The notes below the pieces were generated by a model. It was not told where the DNA came from. It made no database searches and saw only the letters and a program-made list of their open reading frames with translations. Positions 33,949 through 44,227 of a stretch of 64,000 bases of DNA are shown piece after piece. The translations under genes and the position numbers were made by a program. Positions within the stretch are counted from its first letter, which is position 1, and the number at the start of each line of letters is the position of its first letter. Origin of the DNA: Streptomyces sp. 6-11-2 (GTDB lineage Bacteria; Actinomycetota; Actinomycetes; Streptomycetales; Streptomycetaceae); assembly GCF_006540305.1 (NCBI RefSeq), contig NZ_BJOR01000002.1:124001-188000 (forward strand), in the 5' to 3' direction.

Positions 33949-34899
33949 TTGACCGTGATTCAGAACGACCTGACCATGCGTCCGATCACCGGACGCGAAG
34001 AACTCGACCTCTTCCGCCGACTGCCCTACAGCCTCAACGAGGAACTGGCGGACGACCTCGCCGCCGGCTGCCGACGCCCGGAATGGATGTGGGTCGCCAT
34101 GCACGGCGACCGCCTGCTGGCCAGGGCGGCCTCGTGGAGCCGGCCAGGCGGCGACGCACCACTCATCCTGGACGTCCTCGACCTCGACGACGGCATCCCG
34201 GGCCCCGATCGTGTGGACACCGGGGTGCGACTTCTGAGCACCGCGTTGGCGGCCACCCTCCCGGACGGGTCGCGTCCCCCCGAGTACAGCCGCTTCATCC
34301 CGCCGGACTGGCGTGAGAAGGCGCTGACCAGGCAAGGCGTCGAGGAGCGCATGACGGTGCTGGAACGCACCGGCGCGCGGCTCTTCGTCGAACGACTGCG
34401 CCTGGAATGGCGTCCCGGATCGCCCGTTCCCGGGCCCGGCGGCCGCCTCGCGTTCCGACCCGTCCACGACGCCGGGGAACTCGTTGCCCTGATGACCTCG
34501 GTCCTGGACGGGACGCTGGACGCACACGGCCGGGACGACCTGACCCGGATGTCCGCCCAGGAAGCGGCCGTCAAGCACTACGAGGACGAACTCGCCCGCT
34601 ACACCAGCCCGCGGGACTGGTGGCGCGTCGCGACCCTGCCCCACGGAGAGCCGGTGGGATTCGTCGTCCCGGCCCACAACGGCTACAACCCCATCCTCGC
34701 CTACATCGCGGTCCTGCCCGCCCATCGCGGCAAGGGCTACATCGACGACATCCTCGCCGAGGGCACCCGTGTGCTCGCCGAGCAGGACGTCCCCCGCATC
34801 CGGGCGTCCACCGACCTCGGCAACACCCCCATGGCGCAGGCCTTCCACCGCGCCGGCTACGTCAATTTCGAACGCGAGATCAACATGACCTGGAGCTGA
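33949..34899 (+). CDS. Tandem-GNAT acetyltransferase
   Basis: The start appears to be TTG at 33949 behind CGGAG, with GTG at 33955 as an alternative. The 316-residue protein has a degenerate N-terminal GNAT half (DLFRRLPYSLNEELADDL...) and a canonical C-terminal half. The latter has ILAYIAVLPAHRGKGYIDDI (acetyl-CoA pyrophosphate loop HRGKGY), STDLGNTPMAQAFHRAGY and a final beta strand. It transfers an acyl group from acetyl-CoA to an unknown amine. A strong hairpin follows its stop. Confidence 0.85.
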   Translation: MTVIQNDLTMRPITGREELDLFRRLPYSLNEELADDLAAGCRRPEWMWVAMHGDRLLARAASWSRPGGDAPLILDVLDLDDGIPGPDRVDTGVRLLSTALAATLPDGSRPPEYSRFIPPDWREKALTRQGVEERMTVLERTGARLFVERLRLEWRPGSPVPGPGGRLAFRPVHDAGELVALMTSVLDGTLDAHGRDDLTRMSAQEAAVKHYEDELARYTSPRDWWRVATLPHGEPVGFVVPAHNGYNPILAYIAVLPAHRGKGYIDDILAEGTRVLAEQDVPRIRASTDLGNTPMAQAFHRAGYVNFEREINMTWS

Positions 34900-34902
34900 C
34901 CT

Positions 34903-34934
34903 GGGCGGGGGCACCTACGAGGGTGCCCCCGCCC
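34903..34934. terminator. 13-bp-stem bidirectional terminator
   Basis: GGGCGGGGGCACC and GGTGCCCCCGCCC enclose a 6-nt loop, exactly between the convergent acetyltransferase and vWA/metallopeptidase genes. Confidence 0.8.
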
Positions 34935-34950
34935 CACTCGTCCGGCTCGC

Positions 34951-36330
34951 TCAGCCGATGGAGACGACATGCGCCCAGCGCGGCGGGGCGTCCGGGACGT
35001 AGGCGGGATTCTCCTCGTTCACGGCGCGGGCGGGACGGGGAAAGAGACCTACGACGGTGCGGCAGGGCGGCTGCGCGGAGGGCCACGGCGTCTGGCCATC
35101 CGTCAGGGCGACGATCACGTCCGGGCGGGGCCGGGAGCGCAGCGCCCGCGCGAAACCGGAGCGCAGATCCGTTCCCCCGCCGCCGATCAGTTCCATGTTC
35201 TCGGCGCGGCAGAGCGGGACGGCGATCCCCGCCGCCGCGTCGCAGGAGACCACCGAGACCAGATCGCGCCGTCCGCCCACCGTCCGTGAGATCGCCGCCA
35301 CCTCCAGCAGCGCGCTGCCCAACTCGGCGTCACTCACCGACCGGGAGGTGTCGATCACGACGCAGACCCGGGGCGGCGTACGGCGCAGGCTCGGCAGCAG
35401 CACCCCGGGGACGGCGGCCGAGCGCCGGGAAGGACGCCGGTAGCTGTGGTTCTCGCCCGCCCCCGGCGCACCCGCCGCCGAGCGGACCGCGGCTCCCAGC
35501 AACTGCCGCCACGGCTGCGGCGGATGGAACGCCTCGTCCGCCCACCGGCGCCACCCGTCCGGCGCGTTGCCGGGCCGGCCCCTGATCCCCTCCGCGACCC
35601 GGAAGCGGACCGCGTCCCGCTGCTGCCTGCTCAGTCCGTGCGCTCCGTCGGGTCCCAGCTCCCACGGCCGGTCCTGCCCGTCGGCGCCACCGCCGCAGTC
35701 CAGCCAGGCGAGGTCCGCGGTGAGCCCGGACAACGACGCCGTCCGCAGGTACTCCTCCATCAGCAGTCCGTCGGGCAGTCCCAGCAGCGACGGCAGCACC
35801 GCCCCGGCGGGCAGGGGCAGACCGTCACCGTAGATGTCGTCGTTGATCTCGAAGTCGGCGGCGATGTTCCGCCGCAGCCTTCCCCAGCCTTCGGCCCGGG
35901 GGACCCCCATCCCGCTTCGCTCGCCCGGCCCGTGCTCCTCGTGCTCCCGCGCATACCGCTCGCCCCGCCCGTGGTGGTCCCGCAGGAGATGGGAGACCTC
36001 GTGCACCCAGACGCCCGCCAGCTCCTCCACCGGGGTGCGCGCCACGAAGCCGGGGGAGACGTAGCAGCGCCAGTGCGCGTCGACCGCCATCGTCGGCACC
36101 GAGCGGTCCTCCACCACATGCAGCGCGAAGAGTGCGGCGGCCAGGTAGGGGCGGACCTTCACGGCGTGCAGCCGGGCGGCCAGCAACTTCTCCATGTCCA
36201 GCGGGAGTCCGGGCCGGCCGGTCCGGCCGCCGGAGCCGGCCGGCGGCTCCGGCACGGTGGCCCGCACGGGGCGCGGCGGCGCGGGCCGGGACATCGGGCG
36301 CGGCGCCGGGCGCTTCGCGGCCCCCGTCAT
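34951..36330 (-). CDS. DUF2201 zincin-like metallopeptidase with C-terminal vWA-like domain
   Basis: The 459-residue protein starts MTGAAKRPAPRPMSR; its ATG overlaps the ATPase stop by 4 nt. After a Pro/Arg-rich leader comes WVHEVSHLLRDHHGR, an HExxH zinc motif with a following His. The C-terminal domain has RVCVVIDTSRSVSD, a MIDAS-like D-x-S-x-S of vWA folds, then GGGTDLRSGFA and VIVALTDGQTPWP. Such proteins form pairs with MoxR ATPases, where the ATPase remodels a target and the vWA protein binds metal or adaptor. Protease activity is not proven for the family. Confidence 0.88.
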   Translation of the reverse strand: MTGAAKRPAPRPMSRPAPPRPVRATVPEPPAGSGGRTGRPGLPLDMEKLLAARLHAVKVRPYLAAALFALHVVEDRSVPTMAVDAHWRCYVSPGFVARTPVEELAGVWVHEVSHLLRDHHGRGERYAREHEEHGPGERSGMGVPRAEGWGRLRRNIAADFEINDDIYGDGLPLPAGAVLPSLLGLPDGLLMEEYLRTASLSGLTADLAWLDCGGGADGQDRPWELGPDGAHGLSRQQRDAVRFRVAEGIRGRPGNAPDGWRRWADEAFHPPQPWRQLLGAAVRSAAGAPGAGENHSYRRPSRRSAAVPGVLLPSLRRTPPRVCVVIDTSRSVSDAELGSALLEVAAISRTVGGRRDLVSVVSCDAAAGIAVPLCRAENMELIGGGGTDLRSGFARALRSRPRPDVIVALTDGQTPWPSAQPPCRTVVGLFPRPARAVNEENPAYVPDAPPRWAHVVSIG

Positions 36331-37619
36331 CGGCTCGCCCCCGCCGCACGCCCGGCGCCGGCCGGCGCCGCGACCCGTTCCACCGACCGGTCCGCCCGCC
36401 GGGCGAGACCGACCACCCCGGCCAGCCGCTCCACGGCCTCCGGTACCTCCCAGTCGTCGCGCCGCAGCGCGGCCAGCGTCGTCGCCGGGGCGACCAGCAG
36501 GTCCGGGGCGCCGGTCTGCAGCGCCCGCACGAGCACCGCCCAGCCCGCCTCCCATCGCTCCCGCTCCGGCCGCGCCCCGACGGCGGCCACCACCGCCTCC
36601 AGCGCCGCCTGACGCAGATCGCCCCGCACCGGCAGCTCGGCGGAGGGCGGATCGGCCAGCAGCGACTCCGGGTCCGGCAGGTCCATCCGGTCCAGATGGG
36701 CGAGGAGTTCGAGCCCGGGTCCGTCGCCCACCGCGCCCCGCACCAGAAGCGCCAGCACCTCCCGGGAGACGGACGCCGCCGTACCGAAGGCCAGCAGGGT
36801 CAACGCGGCCTCCCAGCTCCGGGGCGAGGGCCAGGCACCGCCGCGCCGTGTCTCGGTGCTCGGCAGCCGGTGGATCAGCGTCGGCCGGGCCTCCAGGAAG
36901 CCGCAGACCGCACGTCGGGCGAAGGCCACCGCCTCCGGCAGCCGCTCCGGCATCAGGCGGGGCAGCTCCGCCCGGGGCCAGACCCCGCCCAGCCCGCGCA
37001 CCACCACGTCCCGGTCGTGCACCCAGTGCAGATGCACGAACCGGTTGGCCAGCGGTGGGCTCAGCTCCCACCCGTCCGCCGCCGACGCGCGCGGATTGGC
37101 GGCGGCCACGATCCGTACGCCCGGCGGCAGTTGCAGTGCACCGACCCTCCGCTCCAGGACGACCCGGAGCAGTGCGGCCTGGACCGCCGGGGTGGCGGTG
37201 GAGAGTTCGTCCAGGAAGAGCAACCCCCGCCCGGCCCGCACGAGTTCGACGGCCCACTGGGGCGGTGCCATCGGCACCCCCCGCACCCCCGGATCGTCGC
37301 CCACGATGGGCAGCCCGGAGAAGTCGGACGGCTCGTGGACGCTGGCGATCACGGTGGTCAGCGGCAGGTCGAGGGAGGTGGCGAGCTGTGTCAGGGCCGC
37401 GGTCTTGCCGATGCCCGGCTCGCCCCAGAGCAGCACGGGCAGGTCGGCCGCGACGGCCAGGGTGAGCGCTTCGAGCTGCTCGTCGGGGCGCGGCTCGGTG
37501 GTGGTCGACCGCAGATGGGCCAGGAGGTCGTCGGCGAGGGCGAGTTGGGCGATCGTTCCGGAAACGCCGCTTTCGGCGGGAGCGGGAGCGGATGTCGGCA
37601 GAAGAGTGTTGGACGTCAT
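36327..37619 (-). CDS. MoxR-type AAA+ ATPase
   Basis: This 430-residue protein has Walker A WGEPGIGKTAALTQL, Walker B GRGLLFLDELSTA, sensor 1 IVAAANPRA and an Arg-finger region LANRFVHLHW. The pattern VIASVHEPSDFSGLPIV is that of MoxR ATPases. It works by ATP-driven remodelling together with the vWA partner encoded downstream. I choose ATG 37619; ATG 37625 is 2 codons longer. The AGGTG site lies 8 nt before 37619. Confidence 0.92.
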   Translation of the reverse strand: MTSNTLLPTSAPAPAESGVSGTIAQLALADDLLAHLRSTTTEPRPDEQLEALTLAVAADLPVLLWGEPGIGKTAALTQLATSLDLPLTTVIASVHEPSDFSGLPIVGDDPGVRGVPMAPPQWAVELVRAGRGLLFLDELSTATPAVQAALLRVVLERRVGALQLPPGVRIVAAANPRASAADGWELSPPLANRFVHLHWVHDRDVVVRGLGGVWPRAELPRLMPERLPEAVAFARRAVCGFLEARPTLIHRLPSTETRRGGAWPSPRSWEAALTLLAFGTAASVSREVLALLVRGAVGDGPGLELLAHLDRMDLPDPESLLADPPSAELPVRGDLRQAALEAVVAAVGARPERERWEAGWAVLVRALQTGAPDLLVAPATTLAALRRDDWEVPEAVERLAGVVGLARRADRSVERVAAPAGAGRAAGASR

Positions 37620-37757
37620 GGGCATCACCTGGGGTGGGATGAGGGAACGGGACGGCCCGTCCCCGGAGATGTCGTGGTGTCGTGGGATGTGCGCGGGCAA
37701 CGCGCGGTGTGGGAAGGGGACTTCGCCTGGCGCAGGCGGTTGGGCTTGTGCGACGGG

Positions 37758-39206
37758 TCAGCGGGCCAGGCCTGTGCGGGGCCGGGCCCGGCTGCTCCGC
37801 TTGTGGCGTATCGAGGGAGGCGTACGACGGTCGAACCGGGGACGATGGCCTGCCTCCGCCCGTCCCACGCCCGAGGCGTTCCCGTCCCCGGCCGCACCGG
37901 CACCGGGGTGCGTGGCGAAGAGCCCCGAGCGGAAGAGCCCGTGGTCGATGCGGCGGGCCGCGGCCGACTCCAGTTCCTCCCGGAGCGGCCCGTCGCGCAG
38001 GACCGCGGCGGGGCCGAGCAGCCCCTCGACCACGGCCAGCGCCCCGGCGACGTCACCGTGACCGAGCCGTTCCCGGACCGCCGGAAGCGCCTCCGGACTG
38101 CGGTGCACCGTGTCGATCGCCCGCAGGCACGGCAGCGCGGGCCCGCCGAGCGCCACCAGCAGCTCCTCCCGGCGCAGTTGGGCCGGATCGTGGTCGACGG
38201 CAGTCAGCACTCCGCCCCGCAGCGCGATCCGGTGGACCTCGCCGCGGCATTCCACCCGGTGCGGATCGCCGGGCTCGGGACGGGCACCGGCCACCGGTAC
38301 CGAGCCGCACGTCGCCAGTACCGCGGCGACGAGCGGATGCAGTCGCTCGGCCGCGAGCAGCCCGGCGCGCAGCAGCTCCAGATCCGGCAGGACCCGGGCG
38401 GCCGCCTCCGGCAGTACCGGAAGCGCCGCGACCTCCTGCGGCGGCAGCGCCTCCCGCAGTGGCCGGAACGTCGGGGCGTGACTGTCGTCGGGGGCGACGA
38501 GTTCGAGCACGGTGCGGCTCCGCGCGCCGAGCCGCACCGTGAAGGCCCCGCGGGGGCGCCGTTCGGCCCGCAACAGCAACTCCGCCTCGGCAGCCCAACC
38601 AGTCTCCGCCCACGGGGAATCGTGGACGATGGGTTGGCCGGGCGGTGTCATCGAGGATGCACCGCACCGCCGTGCCAGTTCCCCACTCCGCCCGGAGTCC
38701 CAGAGATGCCGGTGCAGGTCGAGCCGGAAACGCCGGTCGGGGTGCGGGTGCGGGTGCGGAAGGTGCTGCCTGGAGGCTTCGTTCCCGGACCCCTCCCACA
38801 GGGCCAGGGACATCCACTGCCCGGCGTCCGCCCGGGCCGGTGGCGTCCGCACCACCAGGTGCAGTGGCGCGCGGCCGGAACTCCGGTAATGCGCGAGGGA
38901 GATGGTGAGGCCGGGCCGCAGGCGCCCATCGGGGGCGATCCGGGGCATGTGCCAGCGGAGCAGATCAGGCGCCAGCCGACCCAGATCCGCGCGGAGACGG
39001 GTGACGAGATCGGTGCCGTGGCGGTCGCGCACGGCGCGCAGATCGAAGTCGACGTCGACCCGGGCGGCGGCGCAGGCCCCCGCCCAGTCACCGACCGCAC
39101 GTCGTGCGGTCGCGGTCTCGATCATGGACGGTGGCACGGCGTACTCACGTACGCGCTGCCACATCAACAGGCGGGTCGGAATCTCGTTCGCGAGGTGATG
39201 TGCCAT
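37758..39206 (-). CDS. Unknown protein linked to the MoxR-vWA pair
   Basis: This 482-residue protein (start ATG 39206 behind AAGGTGA; a GTG at 39212 is possible) has an N-terminal helical part (ANEIPTRLLMWQRVREYAVP). A beta-rich middle follows (SLAHYRSSGRAPLHLVVRTP and FTVRLGARSRTVLELVAPDD) and the tail is Leu/Arg-rich. I see no known catalytic motif. It precedes the MoxR gene by 138 nt on the same strand. In vWA-MoxR-associated systems a third, variable protein often fills this position, but I cannot assign it to such a family from sequence alone. Confidence 0.75.
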   Translation of the reverse strand: MAHHLANEIPTRLLMWQRVREYAVPPSMIETATARRAVGDWAGACAAARVDVDFDLRAVRDRHGTDLVTRLRADLGRLAPDLLRWHMPRIAPDGRLRPGLTISLAHYRSSGRAPLHLVVRTPPARADAGQWMSLALWEGSGNEASRQHLPHPHPHPDRRFRLDLHRHLWDSGRSGELARRCGASSMTPPGQPIVHDSPWAETGWAAEAELLLRAERRPRGAFTVRLGARSRTVLELVAPDDSHAPTFRPLREALPPQEVAALPVLPEAAARVLPDLELLRAGLLAAERLHPLVAAVLATCGSVPVAGARPEPGDPHRVECRGEVHRIALRGGVLTAVDHDPAQLRREELLVALGGPALPCLRAIDTVHRSPEALPAVRERLGHGDVAGALAVVEGLLGPAAVLRDGPLREELESAAARRIDHGLFRSGLFATHPGAGAAGDGNASGVGRAEAGHRPRFDRRTPPSIRHKRSSRARPRTGLAR

Positions 39207-39334
39207 CAGCACTCACCTTGCACGAACGATTCCCCCAATCCGTACGAGGAGAGGTTCATCATCCGAGCATCATAAGGCACCGTTTCCCTCGGTGGTGGCG
39301 CTGTGGGTCCCGTGCGTCGCGACGCCGGGCATGA

Positions 39335-41095
39335 CTAGAGGTCGAGCACGACTTCGGTGGTCGGTCGGCTGCAACAGACGAGGACGGTGCCGGCTTCGGG
39401 GAGTTCGAGGGGCGGGATGGTGTAGGTGACGTCGCCCGCCATGAGGTGGGTGACGCAGGTGTGGCAGACGCCGGTGCGGCAGGACCAGCGGGTGGGGATG
39501 TCGCAGGCTTCGGCGAGGTCGAGCAGTGAGGCGTGGGACGGTGACCACGGGGTGCTGACGCCGCTGCGGGCGAAGGTGATGAGGGGGCCGGTGCCCTTGG
39601 GGCCGGGCGGCTGGTGCGGCCGGACGGCGGCGGTGGGCGTGATGCCGGGGTTGATGGCGGGAAGGGCGCTGAACTGTTCCGTGTGGATCCGCTCCGCGCG
39701 CAGACCGTGATCGCGCAGGTAACCGCCGAGGTCCTTCATGAAGGCGGTGGGCCCGCAGAGGTAGGCGTCCGCGTCGGTGGGGATGTCCAGGGCCGCGAGC
39801 GCCGGGGCGGTCGGGCGGCCCCGGGTGATGTGGCCCTCGCCCGGGGGCGGGGTGTCGGAGGTGTAGTAGATGTGCTCGTGGGCGTCGGGGAGTTGTGCCA
39901 GGAGGGCGTGGGTCTCGGCCGCGAACGCATGGTGGACGCGGTCGTGCGCGGTGTGGATCCACCAGACGGGGCGCGGGTCCCGCGCGGAGGCGAGCCGGTG
40001 GAGCATGGCGAGTACGGGAGTCGCGCCGATCCCCGCGGAGATGAGGGCGATCGGGCGGGTGCCTGCTTCGAGTACGAACGTTCCTCGGGGACTTGCGATG
40101 TCCACGAGGTCCCCGGGGCGCAGCGTGGCATGGATGTAGCCGCTGACCTTCCCACAGGATTCGTGCTTGACGCTGATGCGGTAGGTGTGGGCGGTGGCCG
40201 CGGAGGACAGGGAGTAGCTGCGCACCGTGGGGACGGTGTCGCCGACGGCGAGCCGGATGGAGAGGTACTGGCCGGGGCGGGCCTCGGGCAGTGGTGTGCC
40301 GTCGGCGCTGTCGAGGTAGATGGACGAGACGTCGGGGGTCTCGGGGACGATGCGGGCGACGCGCATGGCCCTGAAGCCCGGCCACCCCGGCTCTTGCCTG
40401 GACTGCTGGGTGCTCGCGCGTTCGCCCGGCCATCCGGGTTCCTGTGTGGGCTGTTGGGCCGCGGCGAGTTCGCGGAAGGACTGCTGCCATCCGGGGCTGA
40501 GGGCGGGGATGTTCAGCGCCTTGCGCAGCTTCGCGGGGTCGCGGTCGGGGAGGTAGAGCAGCGCGTCGGTGTCGGCGACGCTGAGTTCCTCGGGACCCTT
40601 GCGGGTGAGGGTGATCTCGTCGCCGGCCTGGACGTGCCCCTCGGTGAGCACGCGCAGGTAGAAGCCGGGGCGGTGGTGGGCGACCAGCAGGGACGCCATG
40701 GTGGGCTCGCCGAGGCGCATGCCGACGCGGTAGCAGGTGACGCGGGGCTGGGTGACCTCGAATTCGGCCTCGCCGATGCGGTACCGGTCGCCGATGCGCA
40801 CTTCGTCGTCGGGCAGTCCGTCGACGGTGAAGTTCTCCCCGAACATCCCGAAGGCCAGGTCGTCGCGCCCGAGCTGCTTTCGCCAGTACCGGTAGGACTC
40901 CGACTGGTAGACGAGGACGGCACGAATCTCGCCGCCGTGCCCCGCCAGATCTCCTTGGCCGTCTCCGTCGACGTTGAGCCGCCGGACCATGCGGGGACCC
41001 TCGACGGGGGTCTTCCAGGCTCCGGTGTGAACGGTCCTTCCCTGCCATGAGACGTCGGTGGGCATCCCCACGTTGACGGACAGCAGCGTCGCCAT
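39335..41095 (-). CDS. MOSC domain-ferredoxin reductase-[2Fe-2S] ferredoxin fusion
   Basis: The ATG at 41095 follows CAGGAGG. The 586-residue protein joins three modules. Residues 1-200 are a YiiM-like MOSC domain (GDLAGHGGEIRAVLVYQSES, FGENFTVDGL, PRVTCYRVGMR). About 235-470 are a flavin/NAD(P)H reductase (RSYSLSSA, ISAGIGATPVLAML, YLCGPTAFM). About 500-586 are a plant-type ferredoxin with CRTGVCHTC and a final CC cluster ligand. It resembles molybdenum-cofactor N-oxide/N-hydroxy reductases that pass electrons from NAD(P)H to a Moco site. The linker carries a near-duplicate QQ..QEPGWPG peptide. Confidence 0.92.
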   Translation of the reverse strand: MATLLSVNVGMPTDVSWQGRTVHTGAWKTPVEGPRMVRRLNVDGDGQGDLAGHGGEIRAVLVYQSESYRYWRKQLGRDDLAFGMFGENFTVDGLPDDEVRIGDRYRIGEAEFEVTQPRVTCYRVGMRLGEPTMASLLVAHHRPGFYLRVLTEGHVQAGDEITLTRKGPEELSVADTDALLYLPDRDPAKLRKALNIPALSPGWQQSFRELAAAQQPTQEPGWPGERASTQQSRQEPGWPGFRAMRVARIVPETPDVSSIYLDSADGTPLPEARPGQYLSIRLAVGDTVPTVRSYSLSSAATAHTYRISVKHESCGKVSGYIHATLRPGDLVDIASPRGTFVLEAGTRPIALISAGIGATPVLAMLHRLASARDPRPVWWIHTAHDRVHHAFAAETHALLAQLPDAHEHIYYTSDTPPPGEGHITRGRPTAPALAALDIPTDADAYLCGPTAFMKDLGGYLRDHGLRAERIHTEQFSALPAINPGITPTAAVRPHQPPGPKGTGPLITFARSGVSTPWSPSHASLLDLAEACDIPTRWSCRTGVCHTCVTHLMAGDVTYTIPPLELPEAGTVLVCCSRPTTEVVLDL

Positions 41096-41244
41096 CGCGG
41101 ACCTCCTGCGGGGTGGTCGGCCGGGGCGGCCGGAGCAGCCCCTCATGGCGCTGTGATCTGTGCGCTGGGATCGATCCTAGTTCTTGGGCCGGCAGGGGGC
41201 GCGTTCGTCCGTGGTGGACGGCAAAGGGCACAGCCAAAGACAAC

Positions 41245-41268
41245 GGCAAGGAGCACCCACTCCTTGCC
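41245..41268. other. Hairpin in divergent region before rox
   Basis: GGCAAGGAG and CTCCTTGCC enclose a 6-nt loop. It lies between the divergent MOSC-fusion and rox genes, just upstream of the rifamycin element, so it is not at a gene end and may be an operator. Confidence 0.4.
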
Positions 41269-41291
41269 ACTTTCAACCTATAGCGCACCAG

Positions 41292-41310
41292 GGGCCTTGC
41301 GGCAAGACCC
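41292..41310 (+). promoter_or_regulatory. Rifamycin-associated element (RAE)
   Basis: GGGCCTTGCGGCAAGACCC is a 19-bp inverted repeat with one arm mismatch. It differs at two positions from the RAE consensus as I recall it (GGGGCTTGCGGCAAGGCCC), found upstream of rifamycin-inactivating genes in actinomycetes. It lies 154 nt before rox, on the correct side. Confidence 0.8.
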
Positions 41311-41452
41311 GGGTCGTGCCGCAGAATCTCCACTCGAAGCCAGAATCCGCGGAAACAAGTAATTCGCGAAGTGCATGCGCTTTGTCGGCATGCGGGTGTG
41401 CGCGCCGCTGGATCGCGCGGGGCGGGCGGCCGGCGGAATCCCATCTCCTTGA

Positions 41453-42901
<1,449 letters not shown>

Positions 42902-42935
42902 GCGGCGCGCGCCGACACGATTGCGCTGATCTTGG

Positions 42936-42974
42936 AGGCGGGGGGACGACGTCCGAGCCATCGTCCCCCCGCCT
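42936..42974. terminator. 14-bp-stem bidirectional terminator
   Basis: AGGCGGGGGGACGA pairs perfectly with TCGTCCCCCCGCCT around an 11-nt loop, between the convergent rox and sigma factor genes. Confidence 0.8.
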
Positions 42975-43008
42975 GATGCCACCTGGCGTGGCTGTCGCCC
43001 ACCGGACT

Positions 43009-43905
43009 TCAGCGCAGGGTGAGCGGCGTCTCGGATTCGACGCGGGACAGCTTCTCCGGGTTGCGGACGTAGTAGAGGCCGGTGATGCGGGCGTCCTCGA
43101 CACGAGCCGCCATGATGCCGTCGATCTCGCCGTCCAGGCGTACGAAGAGCGCCGGGCCGCCGTTGACCAGCGTGGGGTCGATGGTGAGCCTGCCCTGGAC
43201 CTTTCCGGCACCGCCGACGAACATGCGGACCACCTTCTCGGCGCCGACGACCGGCCGCAGCGCTGCCTGCTTGACGCCGCCGCCGTCGCTCATCAGGACG
43301 ACCTCGGGGGCGAGCACGTCGAGGAGTCCCTGCAGGTCCCCGGTCTCGAACGCGCGCTGGAACGACTCCAGGGCCGCCCGGGTCTCGCCGGGGGAGACCA
43401 CCTTGCGCGGGCGGCGGGCGTCCACGTGCCGGCGAGCGCGGTGCGCGATCTGGCGGACGGCCGCGGGGCTCTTGTCGACGGCCGCCGCGATCTCGTCGTA
43501 GCCGACCTCGAAGACCTCGCGCAGTACGAAGACGGCGCGCTCCGTCGGCGACAGCGTCTCGAGGACCAGCATCAGCGCCATCGACACGCTCTCGGCGAGT
43601 TCGACGTCCTGGGCCACGTCCGGCGCAGTGAGCAGCGGCTCGGGCAGCCAGGGGCCGACGTACGCCTCCTTGCGGCGCTTCATCGTGCGCAGCCGGTTGA
43701 GCGACTGCCGGGTCGTGATCCGGACCAGATAGGCGCGTTGGTCGCGCACCTGCGCCAAGTCGACCTCGACCCACCGCAGCCAGGTCTCCTGGAGGACGTC
43801 CTCGGCGTCGGCAGCCGATCCGAGCATCTCGTAGGCGACGGTGAACAGCAGGTTGCGGTGGGCGATGAACGCCTCGGTCGCGAGGTCAGTGGCGTGGTCG
43901 TTCAT
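43009..43905 (-). CDS. ECF41-type RNA polymerase sigma factor with SnoaL-like C-terminal domain
   Basis: The 298-residue protein has region 2 (LLFTVAYEMLGSAADAEDVL, ETWLRW) and region 4 (TERAVFVLREVFEVGYDEIA, KSPAAVRQIAHRARRHV). The linker WLPEP is the ECF41 hallmark. A ~110-residue SnoaL-like domain follows, with SDGGGVK and the terminal RNPEKL motif that regulates core binding. ECF41 factors have no anti-sigma protein; the C-terminal domain both inhibits and activates. They drive a single COE-type gene nearby, which here is the oxidoreductase at 44224-45429. Confidence 0.93.
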   Translation of the reverse strand: MNDHATDLATEAFIAHRNLLFTVAYEMLGSAADAEDVLQETWLRWVEVDLAQVRDQRAYLVRITTRQSLNRLRTMKRRKEAYVGPWLPEPLLTAPDVAQDVELAESVSMALMLVLETLSPTERAVFVLREVFEVGYDEIAAAVDKSPAAVRQIAHRARRHVDARRPRKVVSPGETRAALESFQRAFETGDLQGLLDVLAPEVVLMSDGGGVKQAALRPVVGAEKVVRMFVGGAGKVQGRLTIDPTLVNGGPALFVRLDGEIDGIMAARVEDARITGLYYVRNPEKLSRVESETPLTLR

Positions 43906-44031
43906 GCGTCGACCCTCTCCTTCACGGACGGCCTTGTCACGGGGGCGTTCAAGCGTGCGTGCACAGCACGGTCCTTTGCGTCGGTGGCCGTACGATCCGG
44001 CCGGCCCTGTTCGGTGCCCACATGTGCCTGA

Positions 44032-44227
44032 CTAGTGCTGTGGCCGGGAAGGTTTGCCGGGAAGCTCGCGGCGTCCGGTGCGGTGCCTCGCAAGGCGGAG
44101 CATTGCCCGCGTACTGGATGTACTCGGGTGATGCGGCAACGCGGCGTGGGGGTACCCCCGGCCGAAGGCTGGGGGAGTGCCGTGCCGGACGTCGCGAGCC
44201 GGTGAACCTTTCCGGTCACAGCACTAG
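44032..44227. repeat. 196-bp inverted-repeat element (MITE-like)
   Basis: The element begins CTAGTGCTGTGGCCGGGAAG and ends as the complement of CTAGTGCTGTGACCGGAAAG, so the ~30-bp termini are near-perfect inverted repeats. The inner parts are also largely self-complementary (GCGGCGTCCGG with CCGGACGTCGC; GTACCCCCGGCC near the centre), which predicts a long hairpin. No gene lies inside. I recognise this kind of sequence as recurrent between genes in Streptomyces. The stop codon (TAG) of the neighbouring oxidoreductase lies in its right terminal CTAG. Confidence 0.75.

Noticed and set aside
36132..39275. A 1,047-codon open frame on the plus strand
   Set aside because: It is antisense to the MoxR, vWA and unknown genes, which have clear motifs; the plus-strand product is low-complexity.
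41245..41268. Hairpin before rox considered as a terminator
   Set aside because: Both flanking genes point away from it, so no transcript is expected to end here; kept as an unassigned hairpin.
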